From Burkholderia lata (GTDB lineage Bacteria > Pseudomonadota > Gammaproteobacteria > Burkholderiales > Burkholderiaceae): DNA of 64,000 bases. This document shows, piece after piece, positions 44,322 to 52,736 of this stretch. Made by a program: the position numbers and the translations under genes. The notes beneath the pieces were generated by a model. The model was not told the origin of the DNA, did not search any database, and saw nothing but the letters and a program-made list of their open reading frames with translations. Positions within the stretch are counted from its first letter, which is position 1; each line of letters starts with the position of its first letter. The stretch is taken from positions 26,282 through 90,281 of the forward strand of contig NZ_CABVQK010000023.1 in assembly GCF_902499335.1 (NCBI RefSeq), read 5' to 3'.

Positions 44322-45236
44322 TCACATCCACGCGTGCAGCCACGACGCGAGCCGGCCGCGCGGCGTGCGCTCGCGCCCGCGTTCACCGACTTCGACGCTG
44401 CACGTCATGCCTGCCGCCAGCAATACGCCGGCCGGCACCTGGTCGATCTCGATGCGCACCGGAATGCGCTGCGCGAGCCGCACCCAGCTGAAGGTCGGAT
44501 TGACGGCCGGCAGGCCGAGCTCGTCGAGCGTGCCGTTCTCGTCCGCGATGCCGCGGCCGATGCTCGTCACGTGTCCGCTCAGCAGCGGATCGAAGCCCAT
44601 CAGCCGGATCGACGCGGGCGCGCCCGTCGCGATGCGGCGCAGCTTGGTCTCCTCGAAATAGCCGGTGATCCAGAAGCTGTGTGCGTCGAGCACCGAGATG
44701 CCGGGCTTGCCCTCGACCGCGTAGTCGCCGTGACGCAGGCGCAGCTGCGTCACGTAGCCGTCAACCGGCGAGCGTAGCGTCGTGCGTTCGAGGTCGAGCT
44801 TCGCGACGTCGAGCGCGGCCAGCGCCTTGCGGTGCTCGGCCTGCGCGATCGACACCGCGCGACTCGAACGCTGGATATCCTCGCGCGGCACGAGATCGTC
44901 GAGCCCGGTTCGCCGCTGCGCTTCGTCGCGCTTCTGGCGCATCGACTCGGCGGTCGCGGCGACCTGCGCTTCTGCTTGCTCCACCGCCAGCGCGAAGCGC
45001 TGCGGATCGATCCGGTACAGCACGTCGCCTTTCGCGACGCGCTGGTTGTCGACCACCGCGACTTCGACGACGGTGCCCGACACTTCGGGCGCGATCCGCA
45101 CGACGTGCGCGCTCACGCGCGCGTCACGCGTCCACGGCGCGAGGACGTACGCGTGCCAGAGCGCGGCGACCAGCACGATCGCGACGGCCACCGTGGCGAG
45201 CGTCAGCAGGGAGCGGGTAAGGGGTTTGAGCGACAT
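44322..45236 (-). CDS. HlyD/AaeA-type membrane-fusion protein
   Basis: This 304-residue adaptor has one N-terminal helix (about 8-32), then APWTRDARVSAHVVRIAPEV, a biotinyl-lipoyl half, a helical hairpin (85-150), a second lipoyl half (LRSPVDGYVTQLRLRHGDYA) and a beta-barrel (FWITGYFEETKLRRI). The sequence pattern fits AaeA/EmrA-type adaptors of fusaric acid and p-hydroxybenzoate pumps. ATG at 45236; the stop is 12 bases before the outer-membrane factor start. DUF1656 and FUSC genes precede it with a 20-base gap. Confidence 0.92.
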   Translation of the reverse strand: MSLKPLTRSLLTLATVAVAIVLVAALWHAYVLAPWTRDARVSAHVVRIAPEVSGTVVEVAVVDNQRVAKGDVLYRIDPQRFALAVEQAEAQVAATAESMRQKRDEAQRRTGLDDLVPREDIQRSSRAVSIAQAEHRKALAALDVAKLDLERTTLRSPVDGYVTQLRLRHGDYAVEGKPGISVLDAHSFWITGYFEETKLRRIATGAPASIRLMGFDPLLSGHVTSIGRGIADENGTLDELGLPAVNPTFSWVRLAQRIPVRIEIDQVPAGVLLAAGMTCSVEVGERGRERTPRGRLASWLHAWM

Positions 45237-45256
45237 GACGCGATACGTTCCGACGG

Positions 45257-45451
45257 CTAGAAGTAGAGGATCAGCGTGGCGACCAGCACGAGCGAAATCG
45301 CGAACTCGAACAGCGCCGGATGCCACACGCGGCGCAGCACGCCGAGCCGGGCGAGCAGCGCGCGCACGGCCATGTAGAGCGGCACGGTCGCGCACGCATA
45401 GACGAAAAACGGCGGCAGGTAGATGCCGGCCAGCGGAAATTCACTGAGCAT
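45257..45451 (-). CDS. DUF1656 small membrane protein (AaeX-type)
   Basis: This 64-residue protein has two hydrophobic helices and the family sequence MLSEFPLAGIYLPPFFVYAC. It belongs to the AaeX type found beside FUSC pumps and AaeA. It starts at the ATG of 45451 inside the FUSC stop region (overlapping by 11 bases), which implies coupling; a GTG at 45460 is an alternative. Its role in pump function is not known in detail. Confidence 0.88.
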   Translation of the reverse strand: MLSEFPLAGIYLPPFFVYACATVPLYMAVRALLARLGVLRRVWHPALFEFAISLVLVATLILYF

Positions 45452-47543
45452 CGGGGGCACGCTCCGGAACGACGGTGAAATAGGCGGCGTACGTGTGCAG
45501 CAGCACGTAGACGTCGGCGAACGCGGCCATCAGCCACTTCAGTTCGGTGTTGCCCGGCTGCGCGGCGGCGAGGCCGGCGAGGGCGTGCGCGGCGCGCCGT
45601 GCATGCCGGGCCGCGCGTGCGGGCGCCGCCGCGTGCCGCGCGAGGCCGGCGAGCCCTGCGCGTACGCGGCGCTGTGCGGCGTCGGGCAAGCCGTCACGCG
45701 CGGCGCCGCGGCGGATCCGCAGCAGTTCCTTGCCGACGTGCAGCGCCGCGAGCGCCTCGATGCTCGCCTGCGTCATCGCGGCCGGCTGGCCGGCGAGCAG
45801 TGCGCCGAGCTGCGCGATGCGGTGCTGCTGGCGCTGCTGCCAGCCCGCCGCCATGACGCGCCTGCCGGCCACGAGTGCGAGCGTGTCGTCGCGGATCGTG
45901 CGGCGCAGCCGCGTCGCGTCGGTGGCCAGGTTGCGCGGCAGGATCAAGCGGAACGTGAGCAGCGTGAGGAACGTGGCGAGTACCCACGCGACCGACTGGT
46001 TGAGGAACAGCGCGACGTCGGGGCGGAACGGATTGGTCGCGCCGGTCAGCGTGTTGAATGCGACGAGATACGCGAGCCCCGCGAGCGCGGTCTTCGGCAC
46101 GCTCGTCGCATAGATGCCTGGCATCCAGAACAGCGCGAGCGCGACGACGAGCAACGGAAAGCCCTCGATGCGCGGCAGGATGCCGAACGCGCACACGAAC
46201 GCGGCCGGCACGGCGAGCACGGTGCCCTTGATGAACGCCTGCGCGCCGGCGGCCGGGTTGCCGGCGGTCGCGAGCAGCGCGCAGTACGGTGCGACGACGA
46301 GCAGCATCATGTCGCCCTGGTTCCAGCCGGTCGCGAGCCAGAACGCGCCCGAGATCACGATCGCGCACGCGGCACGCACGCCGTTGCGCAGGGCCGCGCC
46401 CGTGTCGCGGTAAAAGCGCACCCGTGCGGGCCGGTAGCCCGGCCGCGGGCGCTGCAATTCGACGAGGCCGCCCAGTGCCGCGCAGTAGTCGTCGATCTGT
46501 TCGATCAGCCGCTCGCCGGCGATCAGCAACGCCGCGTCGTCGCGCGGATGGCCGAGCGCGATGCCGTCGAGCGCGGCGCGCAGGCGTTCGCGCGCGTCGC
46601 CCAGCAGCACGAGCGCGTGCGCCGCGCCGCCGGGGCCGTCGCCCAATGCGTCGGCGGCGGCCTGCCACGCAGCCGCGAGACGAGGCTGCAACGACGCGAC
46701 CGCGTGCGCGCCGGGACTGTCGGCCGGCAGCGGCGGCATGCCGCCCGCGAGTGCGCCGAACAGCGACGCCATCCCGTGCCGCACGGCGGCCGCGCGCTGC
46801 GCGAGATCTTCCGATTCGGCCTTGCCGAGCGCGAGCAGATCGTCGATGCCGTAGATGCCGGCGAACAGCGCGTGCCGCTTGTCGTCGGCGGGCGCCGCCG
46901 CGAGGCCGTTGCGCTGCGCGGCGATGACTCGCGCGACGTCGGCCGTGACGCGCGCCACCAGCGCTTCGAGCTTCGCGTGCACGTCGCGCGTGCCGAGCAG
47001 CATCGACACGAGGCTCAGGCACAGCACGCCGATCGCGACCGTGGAGCCACGCCCGATCACGTGCTCGAAGGTCAGCTCGGGATGCTGCATCGCGCCGTAG
47101 GTCGCGAGGCCGATCGTGTAGCCGGCCACCACGGTGCCCGACGCGCGGAAGTGCCGCAGCAGCGTCATGCCCGCGACGCAGACGCCGAGCCAGAACGCGA
47201 AGCCGAGGATGAACAGCAGCGGTTGCTGCGCGAAGCAGCCCATCAGCACGAACGCGACGACCATCCCCGCGATCGTCCCGACCACGCGCCATACGCCCTT
47301 GCCGATCACGGCGCCCTGGACGGGATTGATCACGAGCAGCACGGTCGACGCGGCCGAGTACGGGGTTTCCAGTTCGAGCAGGTACGCGACGCCGAGCGCA
47401 AGTGCGGCGGCAATGACCGAGCGCGCGACATACGCGCCGCGCGGCGTGAAGATGTCGATGCGTGCGATCAGCGCCGCGGCCGCGCGATTCAGGCGGCGGG
47501 GCGGCGCCGCGACGGCGCGCGTCTGATCTGCTGCTTCATGCAC
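45441..47543 (-). CDS. FUSC-family inner-membrane transporter (aromatic acid efflux)
   Basis: This 700-residue protein has two membrane halves, about 40-190 (GAYVARSVIAAALALGVAYL, VWRVVGTIAGMVVAFVL) and 385-530 (YRDTGAALRNGVRAACAIVI, IKGTVLAVPAAFVCAFGILP), joined by a large cytoplasmic helical stretch. This is the FUSC (fusaric acid resistance / AaeB) layout. With DUF1656, HlyD and NodT proteins it forms a four-part exporter of aromatic acids. A regulator of the LysR type lies 100 bases upstream on the same strand. Export of a product of the neighbouring aromatic biosynthetic cluster is a plausible, unproven role. Confidence 0.92.
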   Translation of the reverse strand: MHEAADQTRAVAAPPRRLNRAAAALIARIDIFTPRGAYVARSVIAAALALGVAYLLELETPYSAASTVLLVINPVQGAVIGKGVWRVVGTIAGMVVAFVLMGCFAQQPLLFILGFAFWLGVCVAGMTLLRHFRASGTVVAGYTIGLATYGAMQHPELTFEHVIGRGSTVAIGVLCLSLVSMLLGTRDVHAKLEALVARVTADVARVIAAQRNGLAAAPADDKRHALFAGIYGIDDLLALGKAESEDLAQRAAAVRHGMASLFGALAGGMPPLPADSPGAHAVASLQPRLAAAWQAAADALGDGPGGAAHALVLLGDARERLRAALDGIALGHPRDDAALLIAGERLIEQIDDYCAALGGLVELQRPRPGYRPARVRFYRDTGAALRNGVRAACAIVISGAFWLATGWNQGDMMLLVVAPYCALLATAGNPAAGAQAFIKGTVLAVPAAFVCAFGILPRIEGFPLLVVALALFWMPGIYATSVPKTALAGLAYLVAFNTLTGATNPFRPDVALFLNQSVAWVLATFLTLLTFRLILPRNLATDATRLRRTIRDDTLALVAGRRVMAAGWQQRQQHRIAQLGALLAGQPAAMTQASIEALAALHVGKELLRIRRGAARDGLPDAAQRRVRAGLAGLARHAAAPARAARHARRAAHALAGLAAAQPGNTELKWLMAAFADVYVLLHTYAAYFTVVPERAPDAQ

Positions 47544-47643
47544 TGCGCTCGCTCCATGAGAAAGGACGAAGCCAGTCTACGGTCGAGCCATGCATGCGGA
47601 ACAGTGACGTCTTTGCATTCGACGAGTGCGTGCGGCGCATGCG

Positions 47644-48567
47644 TCATGCGTGCGGCGGATGCAGTGCTGGCTGGCCGATGCACAGTCCGCGCACGACACG
47701 CCGCAACCACTGGTGCGCGGGGTCGCTCTGGAAGCGCGGATGCCACGCCTGCGTGATCAGCACGGTTTCGAGCGGCACCGGCAGTTCGAACGATCGCACG
47801 CCGAGCCCGGCCCGCACTGCGCCGCGCGCGAGATGCTCGGGCAGCGGCAGGATCAGGTCCGACGCCTGCAGCGCGAAGATCGCCGCGTACGGCGTCGGCA
47901 CGACGAGCAGCACGTGCCGCGCAAGCCCGCGCGCGGTGAGCGCGTCGTCGATCGGCCCCACCGACTTGCCGCGCCGCGATACGCCGATATGCGGCCAGCG
48001 CGCGAAGCGCTCGGGCGTGATGTCGTCGTCGAAGATCGGGTGGTCGTGGCGCGCGAGACCGACGAACGTCGTCGTGAACAGCGGCTGCACGCGGATCTCC
48101 GGCCCGAGGCGGCGCGACGCGCTGATGAACAGGTCGATGCGGCCGCTGCGCAACGCGTCGTCGTCCACGTCGTCTTCCTCGGGCATGAAGCGCAGCATCG
48201 CGCGCGGCATCCCGCGCGCCATCTCCTCGAGCAGGCGGCTGCTGTGCAGCCCGACGAAGATGTCGTTCGCCCGCACGTTGAACTGCTTGTCGAGCATGCC
48301 GAGATCGATTTCCGCGGACGGGGCGAGTAACTGCGACGCGCGCTCCACGGTTTCGCGGACGACGCCGCGCAGTTCGAGCGCGCGCGGCGTCGGCACCATC
48401 TTGCGGCCGGCCTGCACGAAGATCGGGTCGCCGACCGTTTCGCGGATGCGCGCGAGCGTGCGGCTCATCGCGGGCGGGCTGAGGTTCATGCGGCGTGCGG
48501 CGCCGACGACGCTGCCCTCTTCGAGTAGCGCGTCGAGCGAAATCAGCAGGTTCAGGTCGGGTGCCAT
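47644..48567 (-). CDS. LysR-type regulator
   Basis: This 307-residue protein starts MAPDLNLLISLDALLEEGSV, the N-terminal helix-turn-helix (about 1-60: GAARRMNLSPPAMSRTLARI), followed by a PBP2-like effector domain with GRIDLFISASRRLGPEIRVQ. Its N-terminus is typical of the group that regulates aromatic or LysR-controlled pump genes. ATG at 48567. It is transcribed in the same direction as the pump and sits between the pump and the flavin enzymes, so it could govern either. Ligand unknown. Confidence 0.92.
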   Translation of the reverse strand: MAPDLNLLISLDALLEEGSVVGAARRMNLSPPAMSRTLARIRETVGDPIFVQAGRKMVPTPRALELRGVVRETVERASQLLAPSAEIDLGMLDKQFNVRANDIFVGLHSSRLLEEMARGMPRAMLRFMPEEDDVDDDALRSGRIDLFISASRRLGPEIRVQPLFTTTFVGLARHDHPIFDDDITPERFARWPHIGVSRRGKSVGPIDDALTARGLARHVLLVVPTPYAAIFALQASDLILPLPEHLARGAVRAGLGVRSFELPVPLETVLITQAWHPRFQSDPAHQWLRRVVRGLCIGQPALHPPHA

Positions 48568-48690
48568 CGGCTTCTCCGTTTCATCGCGTGCATGCGGCGC
48601 AATGGTAGTGCGGGATACGCGCGCGCAGGGTGACTGCAGCGCACGCAACGATTGCGTGCGGCATCACGCGTGACGCACGCATCGAGGGTG

Positions 48691-49218
48691 TCATTGGCCG
48701 GTACCGGCATCGGGCGGCAGCGAGCGGACGGCGGCGAACGCGCCGTTCACGTACATCAGCGGGTTCACGTCGTCGGACATCGCGACGCGCGTGACCCGTC
48801 CGATCAGGATCGAATGCGAGCCGACCTCGACCTGCTCGAGCGTGTCGCAGAAGAATGACGTCTGCGCGTTCTCGAGGTAGGGCAGGCCGGTTACCGCGTC
48901 GGTGCGCCACGCGTCGTGTGCGAAACGCGCATCGGAGCCCGCCGTGCTGCACGCGAGCGCGAGCGGCACGTGGCAGCTTCGCAGCGCGTTCACGCAGAAG
49001 CGCCGGCGGCCGGTGATCGACGCGTGAATGCTGGCGCGCCGGTTGATGCATACCAGCACGGTCGGCGGATCGAGCGCGACCGACGTGAACGAGCTGGCGG
49101 TCAGCGCGCACGGTGCGGCCTCGGCGCCGTCGCCGCCGGTCGTGACGATCGTGACGGTGGCGGCCACGCCGCGCATCGCCTGTTTCAATTGCTGCGCAAT
49201 GTCCACGGTGTTCATCAT
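48691..49218 (-). CDS. Flavin reductase (HpaC/NADH:FMN type)
   Basis: This 175-residue protein has the flavin-reductase-like split-barrel pattern: MRGVAATVTIVTTGG, APCALTASSFTSVALDPPTV, LVCINRRASIHASI, FCVNALR, and VGSHSILIGRVTRV near the end. It should supply reduced FMN to a two-component monooxygenase, here most likely the LLM protein at 50552. A double ATG occurs at 49218/49215. It begins 66 bases after the class A monooxygenase stop, so all three flavin genes form one operon. Confidence 0.9.
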   Translation of the reverse strand: MMNTVDIAQQLKQAMRGVAATVTIVTTGGDGAEAAPCALTASSFTSVALDPPTVLVCINRRASIHASITGRRRFCVNALRSCHVPLALACSTAGSDARFAHDAWRTDAVTGLPYLENAQTSFFCDTLEQVEVGSHSILIGRVTRVAMSDDVNPLMYVNGAFAAVRSLPPDAGTGQ

Positions 49219-49284
49219 GATGCGGTCCTGTCACGAGGAGCCCCGGCGCCGCGCAGCTCGCGCCGCGCGGCGCCGGGGCGGGCG

Positions 49285-50547
49285 TCAAAGCTGGTACGCG
49301 TCGGCCCAGGTCCAGTGGTAGGACTTGAAGTCGGCGCGGCGCGACTTGAGCTCGGCGTCGCGCGCCTGCTGCTCGGGGCCGTCGGGCAGGTGGAACACGC
49401 CGCCGTTGCCGGCCGACGCAAGCTGGATCCGCGCGCTGCGGTCGATCCGCAAGCGCTGGTACTCGACCAGCGCGGCGCCGAGTGCTTCCTTCGACGCGAG
49501 ACCGGTCACGCACCGGCCGAGCACGACCGCGTCCTCGAGCGCCTGCGCGGCGCCCTGCGACTGGTACGGCAGCATCGGATGGCACGCGTCGCCGAGCAGG
49601 CACACGTTGTCCCACACCCAGCGCGTGAGCGGCTGGCGGTCGTGCAGCGACCAGCGGCTCAGGTCCGACGCGCAACGGATCAGCCCGACGAGGCGCGGAT
49701 CCCAGCCGTCGAGCTCGACCTCGAGCGTCGCGCGATCGCCCTTGCTGCTCCACGATTCGCGCGTGCTGCCGTCGCCCGGCACGATCACGACGAGGTTCAG
49801 CAGCCGGCGATCGCGCACCCAGTAATGGATCGCGTGCCGGCCGGGCCCGAGCCAGATCGTCACCTGCGGTTCCTTGACGATCTCGAACACGGGCGAGCGC
49901 GGATCGATCGCATCGACGTCGATCAGCGCGCGATACGCATCGTCGCCGCTGTAGTGCGGCGCGTCGTCGCCGAGCAGCGCGTGGCGCAGCGTCGAGTGAA
50001 TGCCGTCGGCCGCGACGACGAGATCCGCGCGCCAGCGCGTGCCCGCCGCATCGACGAGCGTCGCGCCGTCCGGCCCGCACGCGTCGAGCCCGCGCACCGC
50101 GATGCCGCCGAGTACGGCGACGGGCGGGCCGGCCGTGTACGGGTCGCGCACGGCGTCGAGCAGCGCGGCGTGCAGGTCGGCGCGATGCGCGTTCCAGTAC
50201 GGTGCGTTGAAGGCGGCCTCGACGTCGTCGCCGAGCGGGAAGGTGCCGAGCAGGCTGCCGTCCTGCCAGCGGCGTCGGATCGTCGCGGTCGGGGCGACGG
50301 CGGCCAGCCGCTGGCGGTCGAGCACGCCGAGCGCACGCAGCGCGCGCGTGGCGTTCGGCACGACCTGCAGCCCGGCGCCGACTTCCCGAAACGCCCGGCT
50401 TTGCTCGAGGACGGTGACTCGATGGCCGGCGCGGCGCAGCGCGAGCGCGGCGGCCAGGCCGCCGATGCCGGCGCCGACGACGATCGTGTCGAGTGACAGG
50501 GACGGTGTCATGGGCGGGTTCGCTGTGGGTCCGGAAGGATTCGGCAT
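49285..50547 (-). CDS. Class A FAD monooxygenase (salicylate-hydroxylase type)
   Basis: This enzyme of about 420 residues has the FAD motif IVVGAGIGGLAAALALRRAG, the DG motif VVAADGIHSTLR and the GD motif CLLGDACHPMLPYQSQGAAQ, the class A flavoprotein hydroxylase layout. It resembles salicylate or 3-hydroxybenzoate hydroxylases, so it should hydroxylate, perhaps with decarboxylation, a phenolic acid. It follows the LLM gene after 4 bases. The start could be the ATG at 50547 or at 50511; the second removes a Pro/Asn-rich leader. In this cluster its natural substrate may be an aminohydroxybenzoate. Confidence 0.92.
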   Translation of the reverse strand: MPNPSGPTANPPMTPSLSLDTIVVGAGIGGLAAALALRRAGHRVTVLEQSRAFREVGAGLQVVPNATRALRALGVLDRQRLAAVAPTATIRRRWQDGSLLGTFPLGDDVEAAFNAPYWNAHRADLHAALLDAVRDPYTAGPPVAVLGGIAVRGLDACGPDGATLVDAAGTRWRADLVVAADGIHSTLRHALLGDDAPHYSGDDAYRALIDVDAIDPRSPVFEIVKEPQVTIWLGPGRHAIHYWVRDRRLLNLVVIVPGDGSTRESWSSKGDRATLEVELDGWDPRLVGLIRCASDLSRWSLHDRQPLTRWVWDNVCLLGDACHPMLPYQSQGAAQALEDAVVLGRCVTGLASKEALGAALVEYQRLRIDRSARIQLASAGNGGVFHLPDGPEQQARDAELKSRRADFKSYHWTWADAYQL

Positions 50548-50551
50548 GGCG

Positions 50552-51610
50552 TCATAGCCCCGGCAGCACGTCGCGGGCGAACACCTCCAGGTTGTTGCTC
50601 ATCAGCTCGTAAGGCTGCGCGCCATAGTCGATGTGCCACAGGATCGCGTCGAGACCGAGGTCGGCTTCCAGCGCGCGAATGCGCTGGCGCACGGTGTCGG
50701 GCGTGCCGAGCACGGCGGTCGCGTCGAGGTCGGCCGTATCCATGCCGCCCATCTTGTTCTTCATCGCTTCGTTGTAGCCCTGGTAGGCCGGCGACTGCAC
50801 CTGGTCCCACGACTTCGCGGCTTCCGCGAAATAGCGCCAGTGATGGCGCAGGCGCGGTTCCGCGAGCGCCAGTGCGTGCGCGTCCGACGTGCCGATCATC
50901 AGCGGGATGCTGATCGCGACCTGCGGACGGCGGCCCGTATGGCCGTGATGGCGCTCGAACGTCTCGCGATAGAGCGCCACCATCTCCTGCGTCTTCGCGA
51001 GCGCGGCCTTGCGCGGCGGCGCGGCCATCAGCAGGTTGAAGCCGCGTTCGCCGATCCACTCGAAGCTGGACGGCGTGAGCAGCGCGGCGACCCAGACCGG
51101 CGGGCGCGGCTGCTGCGTCGGGCGCGGCAGCGATTGCGCGTCGCGGTAGCGGAAGAACGGAGTGTCTTCGCTGACCGATTCCTCGGTGAGGAGGCGCACC
51201 GTCGCGTCGATCGTCTGCTGGAAACGCGTCTTGCTCGAATCGAGATCGATGCCGAACGCATCGAATTCGTACGGCAGGAAGGCGCGCGCGAAGCCCAGTT
51301 CGAGGCGCCCGTTCGAGATCGCATCGAGCTGTGCGGCTTCGGCCGCGAGCTGGATCGGATGATGGAACGACGCCTGGATGCCGCCCGTCATCAGGCGGAT
51401 CGATTCCGTCTGCGCGGCCGCGGCCGCAAGGAACATCAGCGGCGACGGACTGTAGCCGCCGTACGGCTTCAGGTAGTGCTCGGTCATCTTCACGTACGTG
51501 TAGCCGAGCCGGTCCGCCAGCGCGCTGAGCTTCAGCGCATGCGCGTAATAGTCGGCCGCCGGGCGGTCGGCCGGGCCGGTATCGGGCAAAAAGGACACGC
51601 CGAACTTCAT
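50552..51610 (-). CDS. LLM-class (luciferase-like) flavin monooxygenase
   Basis: This 352-residue protein is a bacterial luciferase-like TIM barrel: MKFGVSFLPDTGP, TEHYLKPYGGYSPSPLMFLA, LMTGGIQASFHHPIQLAAEA, LDAISNGRLELGFARAFLPY. FMN-dependent members of this class add oxygen in natural-product pathways and depend on a separate flavin reductase such as the one two genes downstream. ATG at 51610 has GAGGTG close by. It is the first gene of the minus-strand operon and diverges from the aldolase gene across a promoter region with a 19-bp palindrome. Confidence 0.92.
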   Translation of the reverse strand: MKFGVSFLPDTGPADRPAADYYAHALKLSALADRLGYTYVKMTEHYLKPYGGYSPSPLMFLAAAAAQTESIRLMTGGIQASFHHPIQLAAEAAQLDAISNGRLELGFARAFLPYEFDAFGIDLDSSKTRFQQTIDATVRLLTEESVSEDTPFFRYRDAQSLPRPTQQPRPPVWVAALLTPSSFEWIGERGFNLLMAAPPRKAALAKTQEMVALYRETFERHHGHTGRRPQVAISIPLMIGTSDAHALALAEPRLRHHWRYFAEAAKSWDQVQSPAYQGYNEAMKNKMGGMDTADLDATAVLGTPDTVRQRIRALEADLGLDAILWHIDYGAQPYELMSNNLEVFARDVLPGL

Positions 51611-51701
51611 AGACACCTCACAGGTTGATGTACTGCCGTTGTCTGCAAAGGGGAACCGATGCCGCGTCGAATGCGTCCCCCGGTCGGGAAACAGGATCGC
51701 T

Positions 51702-51822
51702 TGCAATGTACTTGCAAGGATGATCCAATCATAGGATGATTGGGTCTATGCAAGTCTTACACGATGCAAGATTTGCTGCAAGCGTTGCTCGGTTGTCGCT
51801 CCAGTTCCGCCCGCTAGCGGGC
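51702..51822. promoter_or_regulatory. Divergent promoter region: 19-bp palindrome plus TGCAAG array
   Basis: CCAATCAT-AGG-ATGATTGG (51725-51743) is a perfect 8-bp inverted repeat. Four TGCAAG hexamers start at 51713, 51749, 51765 and 51777, and TTGCAA also occurs at 51701. A second perfect palindrome, GCCCGCTAGCGGGC, is at 51809-51822 in the aldolase leader. A matching 19-mer (14 of 19 identical) is at 56810-56828 beside the GntR gene. Confidence 0.6.
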
Positions 51823-51883
51823 ACCCCGGGGGCAGGCTGAAGTCGTACGGGCCGGCCTCTCCATTTCTGGCGAGGAATCAAGG

Positions 51884-52684
51884 ATGAACGCTCTTCTATC
51901 GGTTTCTGGCAAGGCGCTCAGGATGCGGCGGGTGGTGCGTGCCGCATCGGGCAAGTGTCTGATGGTGCCGCTCGACCATTCGCTCGCGGACGGCCCGATC
52001 GCCCATCCGCAGCAGTTGCGGCAACTCGTGGGCGACATCGCCGCGCACGGCGGCGACGCGATCGTCGTGCATCGCGGCCGCGCGCGTTTCCTGTCTCCCG
52101 ACGTGCTGAGCGATCTCGCGCTCGTCGTGCACCTGAACGGTTGCACGCGCTACGCGGAGGACGTGAACGCGAAGACGCTGTTCGCGAGCGTCGAGGATGC
52201 GCTGGCAAGCGGCGCGGACGCGGTCAGCGTGCACGTGAATCTCGGCTCGAAGACGGAAAACCAGCAACTGCTCGACCTGAGCCGCATCGCGACCGAGTGC
52301 GCGCGCTGGTCGCTGCCGCTGCTCGCGATGATTTATCCGCGCGGCCCCGGCCTCGGCGATCGTCCGCAGACCGAACTGATCGCCCACGCGGCGAACGTCG
52401 CGGCGGATCTCGGCGCCGACATCGTCAAGCTGCCATACAGCGGCGACGCCGCGAGCATGGCCGACATCATCGCCGGCTCGTCGCTGCCGGTGCTGGTCGC
52501 GGGCGGCGCGAAGCTGCCGGAAGACGAGTTCGTCGCGTTCACGTCGCGCGTGATGCACGCGGGTGCGCTCGGCATCGCGGCTGGCCGCAACGTGTTCGCC
52601 GCGCCGAAGGCCGCACCGCTGATCCGCCGCCTGTCCGATGCCGTGCACGGCGTCGAGCGGCGTGCCGCGCACCTGGCCGCCTGA
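51884..52684 (+). CDS. DhnA-type aldolase (ADH synthase / GriI-like)
   Basis: This 266-residue TIM-barrel class I aldolase has VPLDHSLADGP (catalytic Asp31), AMIYPRGPG (Tyr151) and DIVKLPYSGD (Schiff-base Lys182), and GVGGG-like phosphate binding near VLVAGGAKLP and GIAAGRNVF. It matches the 2-amino-3,7-dideoxy-D-threo-hept-6-ulosonate synthase family and the grixazone aldolase GriI. These join a C3/C6 sugar phosphate with aspartate semialdehyde to give a C7 amino sugar. The next two genes encode DHQ synthase II homologues, the expected partners. ATG at 51884 is preceded by GAGG. Confidence 0.9.
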   Translation: MNALLSVSGKALRMRRVVRAASGKCLMVPLDHSLADGPIAHPQQLRQLVGDIAAHGGDAIVVHRGRARFLSPDVLSDLALVVHLNGCTRYAEDVNAKTLFASVEDALASGADAVSVHVNLGSKTENQQLLDLSRIATECARWSLPLLAMIYPRGPGLGDRPQTELIAHAANVAADLGADIVKLPYSGDAASMADIIAGSSLPVLVAGGAKLPEDEFVAFTSRVMHAGALGIAAGRNVFAAPKAAPLIRRLSDAVHGVERRAAHLAA

Positions 52685-52736
52685 GCCGGTGCGCCGGGCC
52701 GTCGCGCCCGGCTTCTTCCGATCATCGAGGGTTTCC

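Noticed and set aside
45423..47756. Long plus-strand open frame opposite the FUSC gene
   Set aside because: Repetitive Arg/Ala/Gly content, antisense to a clear membrane protein.
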